Source of the DNA: DASXYG01 sp036502625
Lineage (GTDB): Bacteria > Actinomycetota > Actinomycetes > Streptosporangiales > Streptosporangiaceae
Direction of reading: 5' to 3'
Length of the DNA stretch: 64,000 bases
Assembly: GCA_036502625.1 (NCBI GenBank)
Contig: DASXYG010000081.1
Span: 1 to 64,000 of the forward strand
The notes beneath the pieces were generated by a model. That model was given only the letters and a program-made list of their open reading frames with translations, was not told where the DNA came from and searched no databases. The translations under genes were made by a program, and so were the position numbers. Position 1 is the stretch's first letter; every line of letters starts with the position of its first letter. Below, in pieces: positions 35,557-44,299 of the stretch.

Positions 35557-36657
35557 TTATACGCCGGCCTCGATGTGCTCGACCGGCACGTACGTATCGG
35601 GCAGGCCGAAGGCGGCGGGCCCGAATACGTCGAGCGCGGCCGGCGTGCGCATGATCTCCGGGGTGGAGATCGTGAAGACCGTGAGCCGCTGGCCGTAGCG
35701 CAGCGCCTCGGTCGTCACCGGCTCGCCGGTCTCGGAGTCCAGCGTGCAGATGAGGTCCGGCACCACCGCGCGCGTCTCGCCCTCGGGACCCCGCGCGACC
35801 AGGTACTCGTTCTGGAACGTCAGCTCCAGCGACCCGTCGCCGGCGAACGGCTCGATCCGCGCGCGGCCGCGGGCGAAGCCCTCGACCGTACGCCGCTCCA
35901 CGTCGACGACCTTGCCGCGGAACAGCACCGATCCGTGGCTGTAGATCGTGGACGCGAGCATCGCGGACAGCGCGGCGAACGGGTCGCGGTGCTCCTCGCG
36001 GGCCCGGCGCAGCGCCGCGCCGATGCCCTGCGCGAGGCCGAGCGTGCCGTGGATCGCCGTACGCCGGACCTCCGCCGCGGTCATCGGGTACATGGAGACG
36101 TACGACGCGCCGCCCATGCGGATCGTGACGCCGCGCGCCAGCCACTCCATGCGGTGGTTGGAGTCGGACTCGACCACCGCGGTGTCGCCCTTCTCGTCGG
36201 CGACCGTCATGGGCGTGCCCGGCACCCCGTAGACGTGGAACGTCTCCATCTGCAGCTCGGGGAACGCCCGCCCCATGCCGTCGGCGTCGACCACCGGGAT
36301 GTCCAGCAGCGCGGCCATGTACAGCGGGATCATGGAGTTCACCCCGCCGCACTCGACCGGCATCGTGGCCGCCGCCTGCCGCCCGAGCCGCGTCTCCAGC
36401 GCGCGCAGCGCCGTGACGTTCTCCTCGCCGCTCGGCAGCTTCTCCACGATCACCGTGGGCGCGCCCATCATCGACGTCGGGATCACCAGGGCGTCGTCGG
36501 GCAGCTCGTCCGGGCCGATCACCTGGATGCGCCGGCCCAGCCTGAGCTGCCGTTCGGCCAGCAGCCTGCCGACGTACGGGTCGCCGCCGCCGCCGGTGCC
36601 GAGCACGGCGGCGCCGCGCGCGAGGTCCCTGAGGTCCTCGATGGTCAGTTCGCGCAT
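35557..36657 (-). CDS. DUF917 / S-methyl thiohydantoin desulfurase-like protein
   Basis: A 366-residue DUF917 protein: LARGAAVLGTGGGGDPYVGRL, SMMGAPTVIVEKLPSGEE, ECGGVNSMIPLYMAA, VDADGMGRAFPELQM, MTVADEKGDTAVVES, DLICTLDSETGEPVTTEALRYGQR. A few family members are linked to hydantoin or thiohydantoin breakdown together with HyuA-like proteins, which is the context here. Last gene of the NCS1 permease-HyuA-DUF917-DUF917 operon; it overlaps the preceding DUF917 gene by 13 bases. The two are the same length and probably form a hetero-oligomer; exact reaction unknown. Confidence 0.88.
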   Translation of the reverse strand: MRELTIEDLRDLARGAAVLGTGGGGDPYVGRLLAERQLRLGRRIQVIGPDELPDDALVIPTSMMGAPTVIVEKLPSGEENVTALRALETRLGRQAAATMPVECGGVNSMIPLYMAALLDIPVVDADGMGRAFPELQMETFHVYGVPGTPMTVADEKGDTAVVESDSNHRMEWLARGVTIRMGGASYVSMYPMTAAEVRRTAIHGTLGLAQGIGAALRRAREEHRDPFAALSAMLASTIYSHGSVLFRGKVVDVERRTVEGFARGRARIEPFAGDGSLELTFQNEYLVARGPEGETRAVVPDLICTLDSETGEPVTTEALRYGQRLTVFTISTPEIMRTPAALDVFGPAAFGLPDTYVPVEHIEAGV

Positions 36658-37745
36658 GTCGCCCCCGCGGCGAGCCTCTCCACCGGTACGTAGCGGTGGC
36701 CGTAGCCGAAGTAGGCCGGGCCGACCAGGTCCAGTCCCGCGTCCGTCCGCCATCTCGGGTCGCACGGGGCGCCGACGACGCTGACGCGGAAGCCGTAGCG
36801 CAGGCCCTCGGTGGTCACCGGCTCGCCGGTGTCGGACTCCAGGACGCAGATGAGGTCGGGCACGCTGGCCAGCACCTCGCCGTCGCGCCGCGCCACCAGG
36901 TTCTCGTTTTGGAACTCCAGCTCCAGGCGCCGCCCGTCGTCGGCGCCGGTGCCCTCCAGCACGGCCGTGCCGCGCGCGAACCCGCCGGACGTACGGCGTA
37001 CGACGTCGGCGACCTTCCCGGTGAACAGCAGGTGGCCGCTCAGGGCGGCGGCGACGTCGGCGATCGGGTCGCGGCGGCCGCGCGCCTCGCGTACGACCGC
37101 GCCGAGCCGTTCGACCAGCGTGAGCGTGCCGGGCACCATGCCGTCGCGCAACTGCGTGCCGCGCAGGACGTACTGGGTGGTCATCGCGGAGCAGCCCATG
37201 TCGATGGTGACCGAGCGGGCGAACCGCTCCGCCGACCGGTTGTCCTCCGTACGGATCAGGGCGCTGTTGCCCTTCTCGTCCGCGACGGCCATCGGCGCGG
37301 TCGTCACGCCGATCATGGTGGGCAGCAGCATCTGCAGCTCGGGGAACGCGCGGCCCATGCCGTCGGCGTCGAGCAGCGGCAGGCCGGTCTCCGCGGCGGC
37401 CACGAACGGGATCGTGGAGTTGATGCCGCCCGCCTCCGCGCAGGCCAGGTGGGTGATCTCCCGGCCGAGGACCTCCTGGAGGGCGGCCAGCGCCGTGTGG
37501 ATCTCCTCGCCGCTCGGCAGCTTCTCCACCATCACGGTGGGCGCCCCCATCATGGCCACCGGTACGACGACGGCGTCGCCCGGCACCTCGTCGACGTCCA
37601 CCAGGCGCACCGGCCCGTGGCGGCGGATGGCCTGCTCGGCGAGCAGCCGCCCGATGTACGGGTCGCCGCCGCCCCCGGTGCCGAGGATCGCGGCGCCGCG
37701 CGCGATGTCGGCCATCTGGTCGGCGGTGACCTCCCGCACGCTCAC
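36645..37745 (-). CDS. DUF917 / S-methyl thiohydantoin desulfurase-like protein
   Basis: A 366-residue DUF917 protein, paralogue of its neighbour: IARGAAILGTGGGGDPYIGRL, AMMGAPTVMVEKLPSGEE, EAGGINSTIPFVAAA, LDADGMGRAFPELQML, MAVADEKGNSAL, DLICVLESDTGEPVTTEGLRYGFR. GTG start at 37745 overlaps the stop of the HyuA-like gene as GTGA. Encoded between the HyuA-like and second DUF917 gene in one operon. Conserved His/Asp/Glu-bearing glycine motifs suggest a metal or nucleotide site, but this is inference. Confidence 0.88.
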   Translation of the reverse strand: MSVREVTADQMADIARGAAILGTGGGGDPYIGRLLAEQAIRRHGPVRLVDVDEVPGDAVVVPVAMMGAPTVMVEKLPSGEEIHTALAALQEVLGREITHLACAEAGGINSTIPFVAAAETGLPLLDADGMGRAFPELQMLLPTMIGVTTAPMAVADEKGNSALIRTEDNRSAERFARSVTIDMGCSAMTTQYVLRGTQLRDGMVPGTLTLVERLGAVVREARGRRDPIADVAAALSGHLLFTGKVADVVRRTSGGFARGTAVLEGTGADDGRRLELEFQNENLVARRDGEVLASVPDLICVLESDTGEPVTTEGLRYGFRVSVVGAPCDPRWRTDAGLDLVGPAYFGYGHRYVPVERLAAGATCAN

Positions 37746-39307
37746 GACCCGTCACCGATCCGCAGGTCGCCGACGGCCTTGACGCGTACGCGCACGGCGT
37801 TGCCCGGGAGGTACGCGATGGGCACCTCGTCGACCTCGACGATCTGCACGCCGTCGGGCTCCGCGCCGGCCGCGACGGCGGCGTCGACGGCCTCGCCCTT
37901 GGCCTGTTCGAGCACCTGGTCGCGGGTCTGCTCGCCGATCGCGAAGATGCGGTCGACCTCGCCGCCGACCTGGGCGATGGCCGCGCCGATCGCGTTGGCC
38001 ACGGCGAAGTGCTCCGGCCGCCGTACGTCGTCGAAGCCGGGCAGCCGGTCGGGTACGAGGACGGAGCCCCCGCCGACGATGACCACCGGGAGCGGCTCCG
38101 GCGAGGTGCGCATGCGGTCCACGACCTCGGCGACGTCGCGGGCGATGCGGTCGAGCGCGGCGGAGACCAGGGAGCGGTCCAGGTGCGCGACCCGCGACGC
38201 GTCGCCGATGTCCGCGTGCCCGGCCGCGACGACGATGTCGGTCGCGGTGAGCGTGTCGCCGCCGAAGACCAGCGCCTTCCTGGTCAGCTCGTAGCCGACG
38301 CTGTCCGGACCCACCGTTGGGCCACCGGGGGAGCGGGCGTCGCCGCGGACCCGGCTGCCGCCGCCGATGCCGATGGACAGGACGTCCGGCATGCGGAAGT
38401 TGCTGCGCACGCCGCCGATGTCCACCTCGGTCGCGGCCTCGCGCGGGAACCCGTGGGTGAGCACGCCGACGTCGGTGGTGGTGCCGCCGATGTCGACGAC
38501 CGCGCAGTCGGCGAGGCCGGAGAGGATCGCGGCGCCGCGCATCGAGTTCGTCGGGCCGGACGCGAACGTCGCCACCGGGTACGTCCGGGTGAACTCGACG
38601 TCCATCAGCGTGCCGTCGTTCTGCGACAGGTAGAGCGGCGCGCGGATGCCGACCGTGGACAGCGCGCTGGTGAACGCGTCCACGATCGTGTCGGCCAGGT
38701 CGCGCAGGCACGCGTTGACGATCGTGGCGTTCTCCCGCTCCAGCAGGCCGATGCGGCCGATCTGGTGGGAGAGGCTGATGTGGACGTCCGGGAGCTGCGC
38801 GGCGACGATGTCCGCAGCGGCCAGCTCGAAGTCGGCGCTGACCGGCGAGAACACCGACGAGATCGCGACGGACCTGACGCCGAGCGCGCCGATCTCGTCC
38901 GCGACCCGCTTGATCTCGTCCGGCCGCAGCTCGGAGATCGTCCGGCCGTCGAACTCGTGGCCACCGTGGCAGAGGTAGCCGTGGTCGCCGATCGCGTCGC
39001 GCAGCCGCTGCGGCCAGTCGACCATCGGCGGCAGCGCCTTCGTGGCGGGCAGGCCGAGGCGTACGGCGGCGGTCGGCGCGAGGCGGCTGGCCTCGACGAT
39101 CGCGTTCGTGAAGTGGGTCGTCCCGATCATCACGGCGTTGATGTCGCCGGGCGCGAACTCCTTGGCCTCGGCGAGACCCCGCAGCGCCGCGACGACACCG
39201 CTCGTGACGTCGTTCGTCGTGGACGTCTTGATCTCGGCGAGGACCGCCGAGCCGTCCATGAGGACCGCGTCGGTGTTGGTGCCACCGACGTCGATTCCGA
39301 TGCGCAC
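37742..39307 (-). CDS. HyuA-like hydantoinase/oxoprolinase family protein (short form)
   Basis: A 521-residue ASKHA-fold protein, shorter than the 694-residue HyuA at 28302-30386. Motifs: RIGIDVGGTNTDAVLMDG, MIGTTHFTNAIVEAS, ERENATIVNACLRDLAD, VDIGGTTTDVGVLTHG and IGIGGGSRVRGD, then VGPDSVGYELTRKALVFGG and VIVGGGSVLVPDRLPG. It lacks a HyuB partner and instead pairs with two DUF917 proteins, a combination seen in nucleobase/hydantoin catabolism loci. GTG at 39307 preceded by AGAGG. Probably an ATP-dependent step on a cyclic ureide-like compound. Confidence 0.9.
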   Translation of the reverse strand: MRIGIDVGGTNTDAVLMDGSAVLAEIKTSTTNDVTSGVVAALRGLAEAKEFAPGDINAVMIGTTHFTNAIVEASRLAPTAAVRLGLPATKALPPMVDWPQRLRDAIGDHGYLCHGGHEFDGRTISELRPDEIKRVADEIGALGVRSVAISSVFSPVSADFELAAADIVAAQLPDVHISLSHQIGRIGLLERENATIVNACLRDLADTIVDAFTSALSTVGIRAPLYLSQNDGTLMDVEFTRTYPVATFASGPTNSMRGAAILSGLADCAVVDIGGTTTDVGVLTHGFPREAATEVDIGGVRSNFRMPDVLSIGIGGGSRVRGDARSPGGPTVGPDSVGYELTRKALVFGGDTLTATDIVVAAGHADIGDASRVAHLDRSLVSAALDRIARDVAEVVDRMRTSPEPLPVVIVGGGSVLVPDRLPGFDDVRRPEHFAVANAIGAAIAQVGGEVDRIFAIGEQTRDQVLEQAKGEAVDAAVAAGAEPDGVQIVEVDEVPIAYLPGNAVRVRVKAVGDLRIGDGS

Positions 39308-39326
39308 GTGTTCCTCTTTCTCTCGG

Positions 39327-40661
39327 TCAGCCGACGGGCTCGGACTCGGTGCGTACGCGGCCCACACCGCGGGTCAGGCCGAGCCGTCCGGCGATCGCGT
39401 ACACGACGAACGCGAAGATCAGCGAGTTCAGCGCGGGGATGCCCCACGTGACGAACTGCCCGATGCAGAACGCCGCGATCCAGACGACCAGCGTCGCGGG
39501 CACCCAGGCGGGCGAGGACTCCGGCAGCGCGGCACCGCTGGAGCGCAGGTCACCGCGCCAGCGGCGGACGACGAAGTACTCGGCGACCATGATCCCCGCG
39601 ATCGGCGGCACCGCGATGCCGAGGAGGTTCAGGAACCCCTCGAACAGGTCGAGGATGCCGACGGCGGCCAGCACCGTGCCGATGACGCCGAGCACGATCG
39701 TCATCACGGCGCGGTTCACCTTGCGCCGGAACAGCGTGTCGATCAGGTTCACGAACCCCAGCGACGAGGAGTACAGGTTCCAGTCGTTGATCTTCAGCGT
39801 GGCCGCGATGAGGATCACCGTGCCGATGACGCCGCTGGTGGAGGTCACGATCGCGACCACGTTTCCGGTGCGCAGCGCGTGCGCGAGCAGCACGCCGATC
39901 AGCCCGATGGCGTACTCGCCGAGCGTCACGCCGAGGACCGTCTGCTTGACGACGTCGGCGACGCTGCGGTTGTAGCGCGTCATGTCCGGCGTGATCACCG
40001 CGCCGACGATGAACCCGCCCGCGACCAGGGTCGTCCCGGCGGCCAGCGACAGGTGCGCCCCGGCCGGCGCGGACGCGACCAGCGAGGAAATCGCGTGCTT
40101 GGACAGCTCGACGGAGATCGACCACCCGGCGAGCGCGATGAACAGCGGCACCGTCACCCAGGCGATCCACTGCATCGACGCGAACCCGTACACCACGATG
40201 AGCGTCACGAACGCGCCCGCGATGATCGTCCACACCCACAGCGGCGGCCCGCCGATCAGCGACTGCAGCCCCTCGGCGAACACCGCGTTCTGGATGCCGA
40301 ACCAGCCGATCAGGCTGATCGCGATGACCAGGCCGATCAGCGCGGAGCCGTAGCGCCCGAAACCGGTCCAGCGGGCCAGGACGGACGTCGACAGGCCCTC
40401 GCGTACGCCGATGACGCCGACCATGATGGCGACGAGCTCCAGGATGACGGCGCCCAGGGTGATCGCGATGAACGCGTTCCAGAACGACATGCCCATGCCG
40501 AGCGTTGCGCCGAGGAGGAACTGCGACAGCGCGGAGACCTGGCCGAACCGCTGGGCGGCCACGGAGAACCAGTGGTAGCGCGCCGTCTCGGGGACCCGCT
40601 TGAGCGCGTAGTCGTCATGGCCGATCGCGGAGTCGTCGCGCGGCGTCTCGGTCGTGGCCAT
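39327..40661 (-). CDS. NCS1-family nucleobase/hydantoin permease (cytosine permease type)
   Basis: A 444-residue membrane carrier with about 12 helices. NCS1 signs: N-terminal YALKRVPETARYHWFSVAAQRFGQVSALSQFLLGATLG, the discontinuous-helix region GWFGIQNAVFAEGL, GAVITPDMTRYNRS (helix 6 Asp-Met-Thr-Arg-Tyr typical of CodB-type), and PPIAGIMVAEYFVVRR. ATG at 40661 has GGAGGCACG upstream. First gene of the operon with HyuA-like and two DUF917 genes, so it probably imports their cyclic substrate (a pyrimidine, hydantoin or similar). Confidence 0.9.
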   Translation of the reverse strand: MATTETPRDDSAIGHDDYALKRVPETARYHWFSVAAQRFGQVSALSQFLLGATLGMGMSFWNAFIAITLGAVILELVAIMVGVIGVREGLSTSVLARWTGFGRYGSALIGLVIAISLIGWFGIQNAVFAEGLQSLIGGPPLWVWTIIAGAFVTLIVVYGFASMQWIAWVTVPLFIALAGWSISVELSKHAISSLVASAPAGAHLSLAAGTTLVAGGFIVGAVITPDMTRYNRSVADVVKQTVLGVTLGEYAIGLIGVLLAHALRTGNVVAIVTSTSGVIGTVILIAATLKINDWNLYSSSLGFVNLIDTLFRRKVNRAVMTIVLGVIGTVLAAVGILDLFEGFLNLLGIAVPPIAGIMVAEYFVVRRWRGDLRSSGAALPESSPAWVPATLVVWIAAFCIGQFVTWGIPALNSLIFAFVVYAIAGRLGLTRGVGRVRTESEPVG

Positions 40662-40799
40662 CGTGCCTCCGGCAAGGGCGGTGACGTTGACAGCACGCTA
40701 CGTGCCCGTAGGTACCGACGGAATGTGCCCCCTGCACCAGAGACTCTGCCCGGCAGTGCGCCCCGCCTCACCCCCGGCGCCGGGGCGCCGCTGACCACA

Positions 40800-41426
40800 T
40801 CACTTGGACGCGAAGGCCAGCCGGACGCCGAACCCGATCAGCGCGCACCCGACGATCGCGTCCAGCGCGCGCCGGATCGTGCGGCGCACGAGCCACGGCC
40901 GCAGGCGCCCGAGGAAGACCACGATCAGCGTCAGCCACGCCAGGCTCAGCAGGGCGTGCGTGTACGCCAGCAGGAGCCCGTCGGCCACCGAACCGGACCG
41001 GCCGAGGAAGCTCGGCAGGACCGAGAGGTAGAGCGTGAGCACCTTCGGGTTCGTGATGTTGGACAGGAACCCCTGGCGGTAGGCGCGCAGGCCGCGCACG
41101 CGCGCGCCCGCGGCCTCCGGCGCAGGGGAGTACGCGCCGCGGACGGCCGCGCGCAGCGCCTGGACGCCGAGGTAGAGCAGGTAGCACACGCCCGCCCACC
41201 GGATGGCCTCGAACAGCGGCTGGGACCGCATGATCAGCGCGCCGAGCCCGAGCGCCGCCGCGCTGCCCTGCGCCACGTTGCTCGTGGCGATGCCGAGGGC
41301 GGTGCCGAGCCCGCCGCGGGACCCGCCGACGAGCGCGTTCTTCACCGTCAGCGCGAAGTCGGGCCCCGGGGCGATGACCACCAGCACGGCCACCGCCAGA
41401 TAGACCCCGTACGAGCTCCACGTCAT
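40800..41426 (-). CDS. LysE-family amino-acid exporter (RhtB-like)
   Basis: A 208-residue six-helix exporter: VLVVIAPGPDFALTVKNALVGGSRGGLGTALG is the family signature (GPGP-type turn), followed by GVCYLLYLGVQALR, RQGFLSNITNPKVLTLYLSVLPSFL and the last helix with GVRLAFASK. Such proteins export amino acids or derivatives. It sits upstream of the NCS1 operon (same strand, 138-base gap) and divergent from the DUF917-PucR operon, so it might relieve excess of an amino-acid product of that pathway; substrate is not known. Confidence 0.88.
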   Translation of the reverse strand: MTWSSYGVYLAVAVLVVIAPGPDFALTVKNALVGGSRGGLGTALGIATSNVAQGSAAALGLGALIMRSQPLFEAIRWAGVCYLLYLGVQALRAAVRGAYSPAPEAAGARVRGLRAYRQGFLSNITNPKVLTLYLSVLPSFLGRSGSVADGLLLAYTHALLSLAWLTLIVVFLGRLRPWLVRRTIRRALDAIVGCALIGFGVRLAFASK

Positions 41427-41549
41427 CCGCCGATGCTACGCACCCCCACCGACATTTCCGGCGCTTCCACCCGTACGGGGCCAGGACTCGCGCGTCCATC
41501 GGATAACAGAGCGCCCCCGCGCGATCACCCACGCCATAGGCTGGCCCCT

Positions 41550-42635
41550 GTGCGCATCACGGCAGGTGACGTGGCCGATCTGGCGGCCGGTGCGACGCTG
41601 CTCGGATCCGGAGGCGGCGGCGAGACGACCAACGTCGCCGCACTGCTGCGCCACGTCCTGACGGAGAACGGCCCCGTCGACGTCGTGCCCGCCGCCGGGC
41701 TCGACCCGGAGAGCTGGGTCGTGCCGATCGCGACGATCGGCGCGATGACCGTCCTCGTCGAGCGGCCGCCGAGCGGCCCGGAGTTCCACACGGCGGTGCG
41801 CGCGCTCGAACACCGGCTCGGCATCACGGTCGCGGCCATCCACGGCCTGGAGAACGCCGGCACGAACGCCCTGACCCCGGTCGCCGCGGCCGCCTGGCTC
41901 GGCCTGCCGCTGGTCGACGGCGACGGCATGGGCCGCGCGTACCCCCGCATCGACCAGACCGTATTCACCCTCGCGGGGCTGCCGAGCGGCCCGGTGGTGC
42001 TCAGTGAGCCGTCCGGCGTCGAGGTCACCGTCGCGGGCACGAACGGCGCGGGCGCCGAGCGGCTGGCCCGCGCCGCGCTGCCCGCGCTCGGCGGCTGGGC
42101 GGTCATGGCCGGGTTCGCGCTGCGCGCACGCGAGTCGCGCGACCACGCGCTGTCCGGCACGGTCAGCCGCGCGCTGAGCCTCGGCCGCGCCCTGCGCCGC
42201 GCCCAGGACGACCCCGCCGAGCGCGACCGCCTGCTCGCCGAGGCGTCCGGGCGCCGGCTGTTCACCGGCACGGTCATGCAGGTCCGCCAGCGCGGCCGCG
42301 ACGGCGCGGCGTACGGCACGGTCACCGTCGAGCACGCCGTCACCCGGGAGCGCACGCTGCGCCTTGAGATGGCCGACGAGTACCTCCTCGCCCTCGACGA
42401 CGGCGCGGTGACCGCCCGCGTCCCGGACATCATCGCGGTGGTGCACTCCCGCACCTGGCTGCCCATCTCCACCGAGCAGGTCGCCCCCGGCCAGCACGTG
42501 GACGTCCTGCGGCTCCCGGCGCCGCCCGAGCTGGAGACGCCGGCCGCCGCCGCGCTCATGGGCCCGGCCGCGTTCGGCCTCGACCTGCCCGCACCGACCG
42601 AGCCGCGCGACTCGTCGAACGGAGGCCCACGATGA
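41550..42635 (+). CDS. DUF917 protein (third paralogue, coupled to pucR)
   Basis: A 361-residue DUF917 protein, more diverged than the pair at 35.5-37.7 kb: DLAAGATLLGSGGGGETTNVAAL, ATIGAMTVLVERPPSGPE, ENAGTNALTPVAAAA, VDGDGMGRAYPRIDQT, and PDIIAVVHSRTWLPISTEQV. The PTV...EK and DEKG motifs are altered (no DEKGN block is seen), so it may be regulatory or have another substrate. GTG start at 41550; no good ribosome site, possibly near-leaderless. Its stop overlaps the pucR start (ATGA), suggesting it works with, or senses for, the PucR regulator. Confidence 0.83.
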   Translation: MRITAGDVADLAAGATLLGSGGGGETTNVAALLRHVLTENGPVDVVPAAGLDPESWVVPIATIGAMTVLVERPPSGPEFHTAVRALEHRLGITVAAIHGLENAGTNALTPVAAAAWLGLPLVDGDGMGRAYPRIDQTVFTLAGLPSGPVVLSEPSGVEVTVAGTNGAGAERLARAALPALGGWAVMAGFALRARESRDHALSGTVSRALSLGRALRRAQDDPAERDRLLAEASGRRLFTGTVMQVRQRGRDGAAYGTVTVEHAVTRERTLRLEMADEYLLALDDGAVTARVPDIIAVVHSRTWLPISTEQVAPGQHVDVLRLPAPPELETPAAAALMGPAAFGLDLPAPTEPRDSSNGGPR

Positions 42636-44185
42636 CGGTCACGGCGGGCGACCTGGTCGCCGACGAGACGCTGCGCGACGGCCGCGTCATCGGCGGCGCC
42701 GCGGGTCTCGACGGCGTCGTACGCCAGATCCTGCTGGTCACCGACGGCCCCGAGCTCGACGACGCGCCCTTCGGCACCGGCGCGGTCCTCGACCTCGGCG
42801 GCGTCACCGGCGCGAACCGCAGGCAGCACCTCGCGGAGATCGTCTGCCGCCGGCTGCACGGCCGCGGCGGCCACCTGCTCGTCATCGCCGGCGGCCCGTT
42901 CGCGTCCAGCCTGTCCACGACCCGGCTCGCCGACCGCCTCGCGCTCCCGGTGATCGCCGTCCCCGAGGCGGCCAACGCGTCGCCCGCCGCGATCACCGCG
43001 CGCCTGCTCACCGTGGTCCACGAGCCGGAGGCCATCGTCGGCCGGACGATCGCCACCGGCGCGTCCCGGCTGCGCACCGCCGACACCCTGGAGCGCGCCC
43101 TCACCGCACTCGACGCCACGCTCGACGCCCGTACGGCCGTGGTCACCGCCGACGGCACCCCGGTCGCCGGGCAGGCGCCCCGCCACCCGTACACCATCCC
43201 CACGGGCCGCACCGTGCCGCAGACCGACAGGTCGGGCCGGGTCTCGACGGCCCTGTGCCCGGTTCCCGGCACCGCCGAGGGCGCCCGCCTGTGGCTGGTC
43301 TGCCAGTCGGAGTCGACCGGCCCGCTGTGGCGCGACACCGCGCTCGGCCTGATGGACGTCGCGGGCGCGTACGTCAGCGCCCGGTTCGCCGCCGAGCGGC
43401 TGACCGCCGAGCGCGACGCGCGCGTACGCGGCGGCCTGCTCACCGAGATCCTCCGGCTCGACGGCCCGCCGCCCGCCCACCTCGCGGGCCAGGCGGCCCG
43501 GCTCGGCTGGCGCCTCGACGGCTGGCACACCGGCGTCCACTTCGCCCTGATCGGCGCCGACATCGCGCCGCCCGCCGTGACCCCCGTCCTCGCCGCCGCG
43601 CTCGCCGGCCGCGGCCTGGCCGTCCCCCTCGTCGAGCGCGCCGGCGGATGGTCGTCCTGGCACACCGACGAGGGCAAGCCCACCGCGCTGTCCGCCCTGA
43701 CCACCGCCGTACGCCGGGCCCTGGCCGACTACCACAACGACGAGGGCGTGCCCCGCCTGGTCGCCGGCGTCGGCCGCCCGGCCGCGGGCCCGGAAGGCGT
43801 GGCCACCACGCTGTCGGAGGCCCAGCGCGCCGCCACCGTCGCCGCGGTGGGCCGCCGCCCCGGCGTCGTCCAGCGCAGCGACGAGCTCGGCGCCAAGCAG
43901 ATCCTCCTCGACTGGTACGGCTCGTCGGTCGTCCGCGAGGAGGCCGAGCAGATGCTCGCGCCGCTGCTGTCCGAGGGCGACGAGGGCCTCCTGGAGACCG
44001 TCGAGGCGTACCTCGACGCCGGCTGCTCACCGTCGGAGACGGCCACCCGCCTGGGCCTGCACCGCAACACCGTCACCCGCAGGATCCGCAAGGCCGAGTC
44101 GCTGCTCGGCGTGCCGTTCGTCGACCCGGACGACCGCCTCGCCATCCACCTCGCCTGCCGTATGCACCGCCTGGCGAACACGTGA
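42632..44185 (+). CDS. PucR-family transcriptional regulator
   Basis: A 517-residue regulator: N-terminal sensory region (VIGGAAGLDGVVRQILLVTD and HLLVIAGGPFA), a central GGDEF-like/GAF-like part (VRGGLLTEILRLDG..., YHNDEGVPRLVAGVGRP), and the C-terminal PucR HTH (LLETVEAYLDAGCSPSETATRLGLHRNTVTRRIRKAESLLG). PucR proteins control purine and related nitrogen catabolism. Coupled by ATGA to the DUF917 gene and close to the NCS1-HyuA-DUF917 operon, it is the obvious candidate regulator of that pathway. Confidence 0.9.
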   Translation: MTVTAGDLVADETLRDGRVIGGAAGLDGVVRQILLVTDGPELDDAPFGTGAVLDLGGVTGANRRQHLAEIVCRRLHGRGGHLLVIAGGPFASSLSTTRLADRLALPVIAVPEAANASPAAITARLLTVVHEPEAIVGRTIATGASRLRTADTLERALTALDATLDARTAVVTADGTPVAGQAPRHPYTIPTGRTVPQTDRSGRVSTALCPVPGTAEGARLWLVCQSESTGPLWRDTALGLMDVAGAYVSARFAAERLTAERDARVRGGLLTEILRLDGPPPAHLAGQAARLGWRLDGWHTGVHFALIGADIAPPAVTPVLAAALAGRGLAVPLVERAGGWSSWHTDEGKPTALSALTTAVRRALADYHNDEGVPRLVAGVGRPAAGPEGVATTLSEAQRAATVAAVGRRPGVVQRSDELGAKQILLDWYGSSVVREEAEQMLAPLLSEGDEGLLETVEAYLDAGCSPSETATRLGLHRNTVTRRIRKAESLLGVPFVDPDDRLAIHLACRMHRLANT

Positions 44186-44299
44186 GAGCCCGTTCGCCGG
44201 CTTGCCTGTGGATAACGTGTTTCGAATGCGCGCTCGGGAAATGATCAGCGGTAACGTCCAGTCAGAAGGCCGTGACGCTGATCTCAGGGGGTGATCAAG

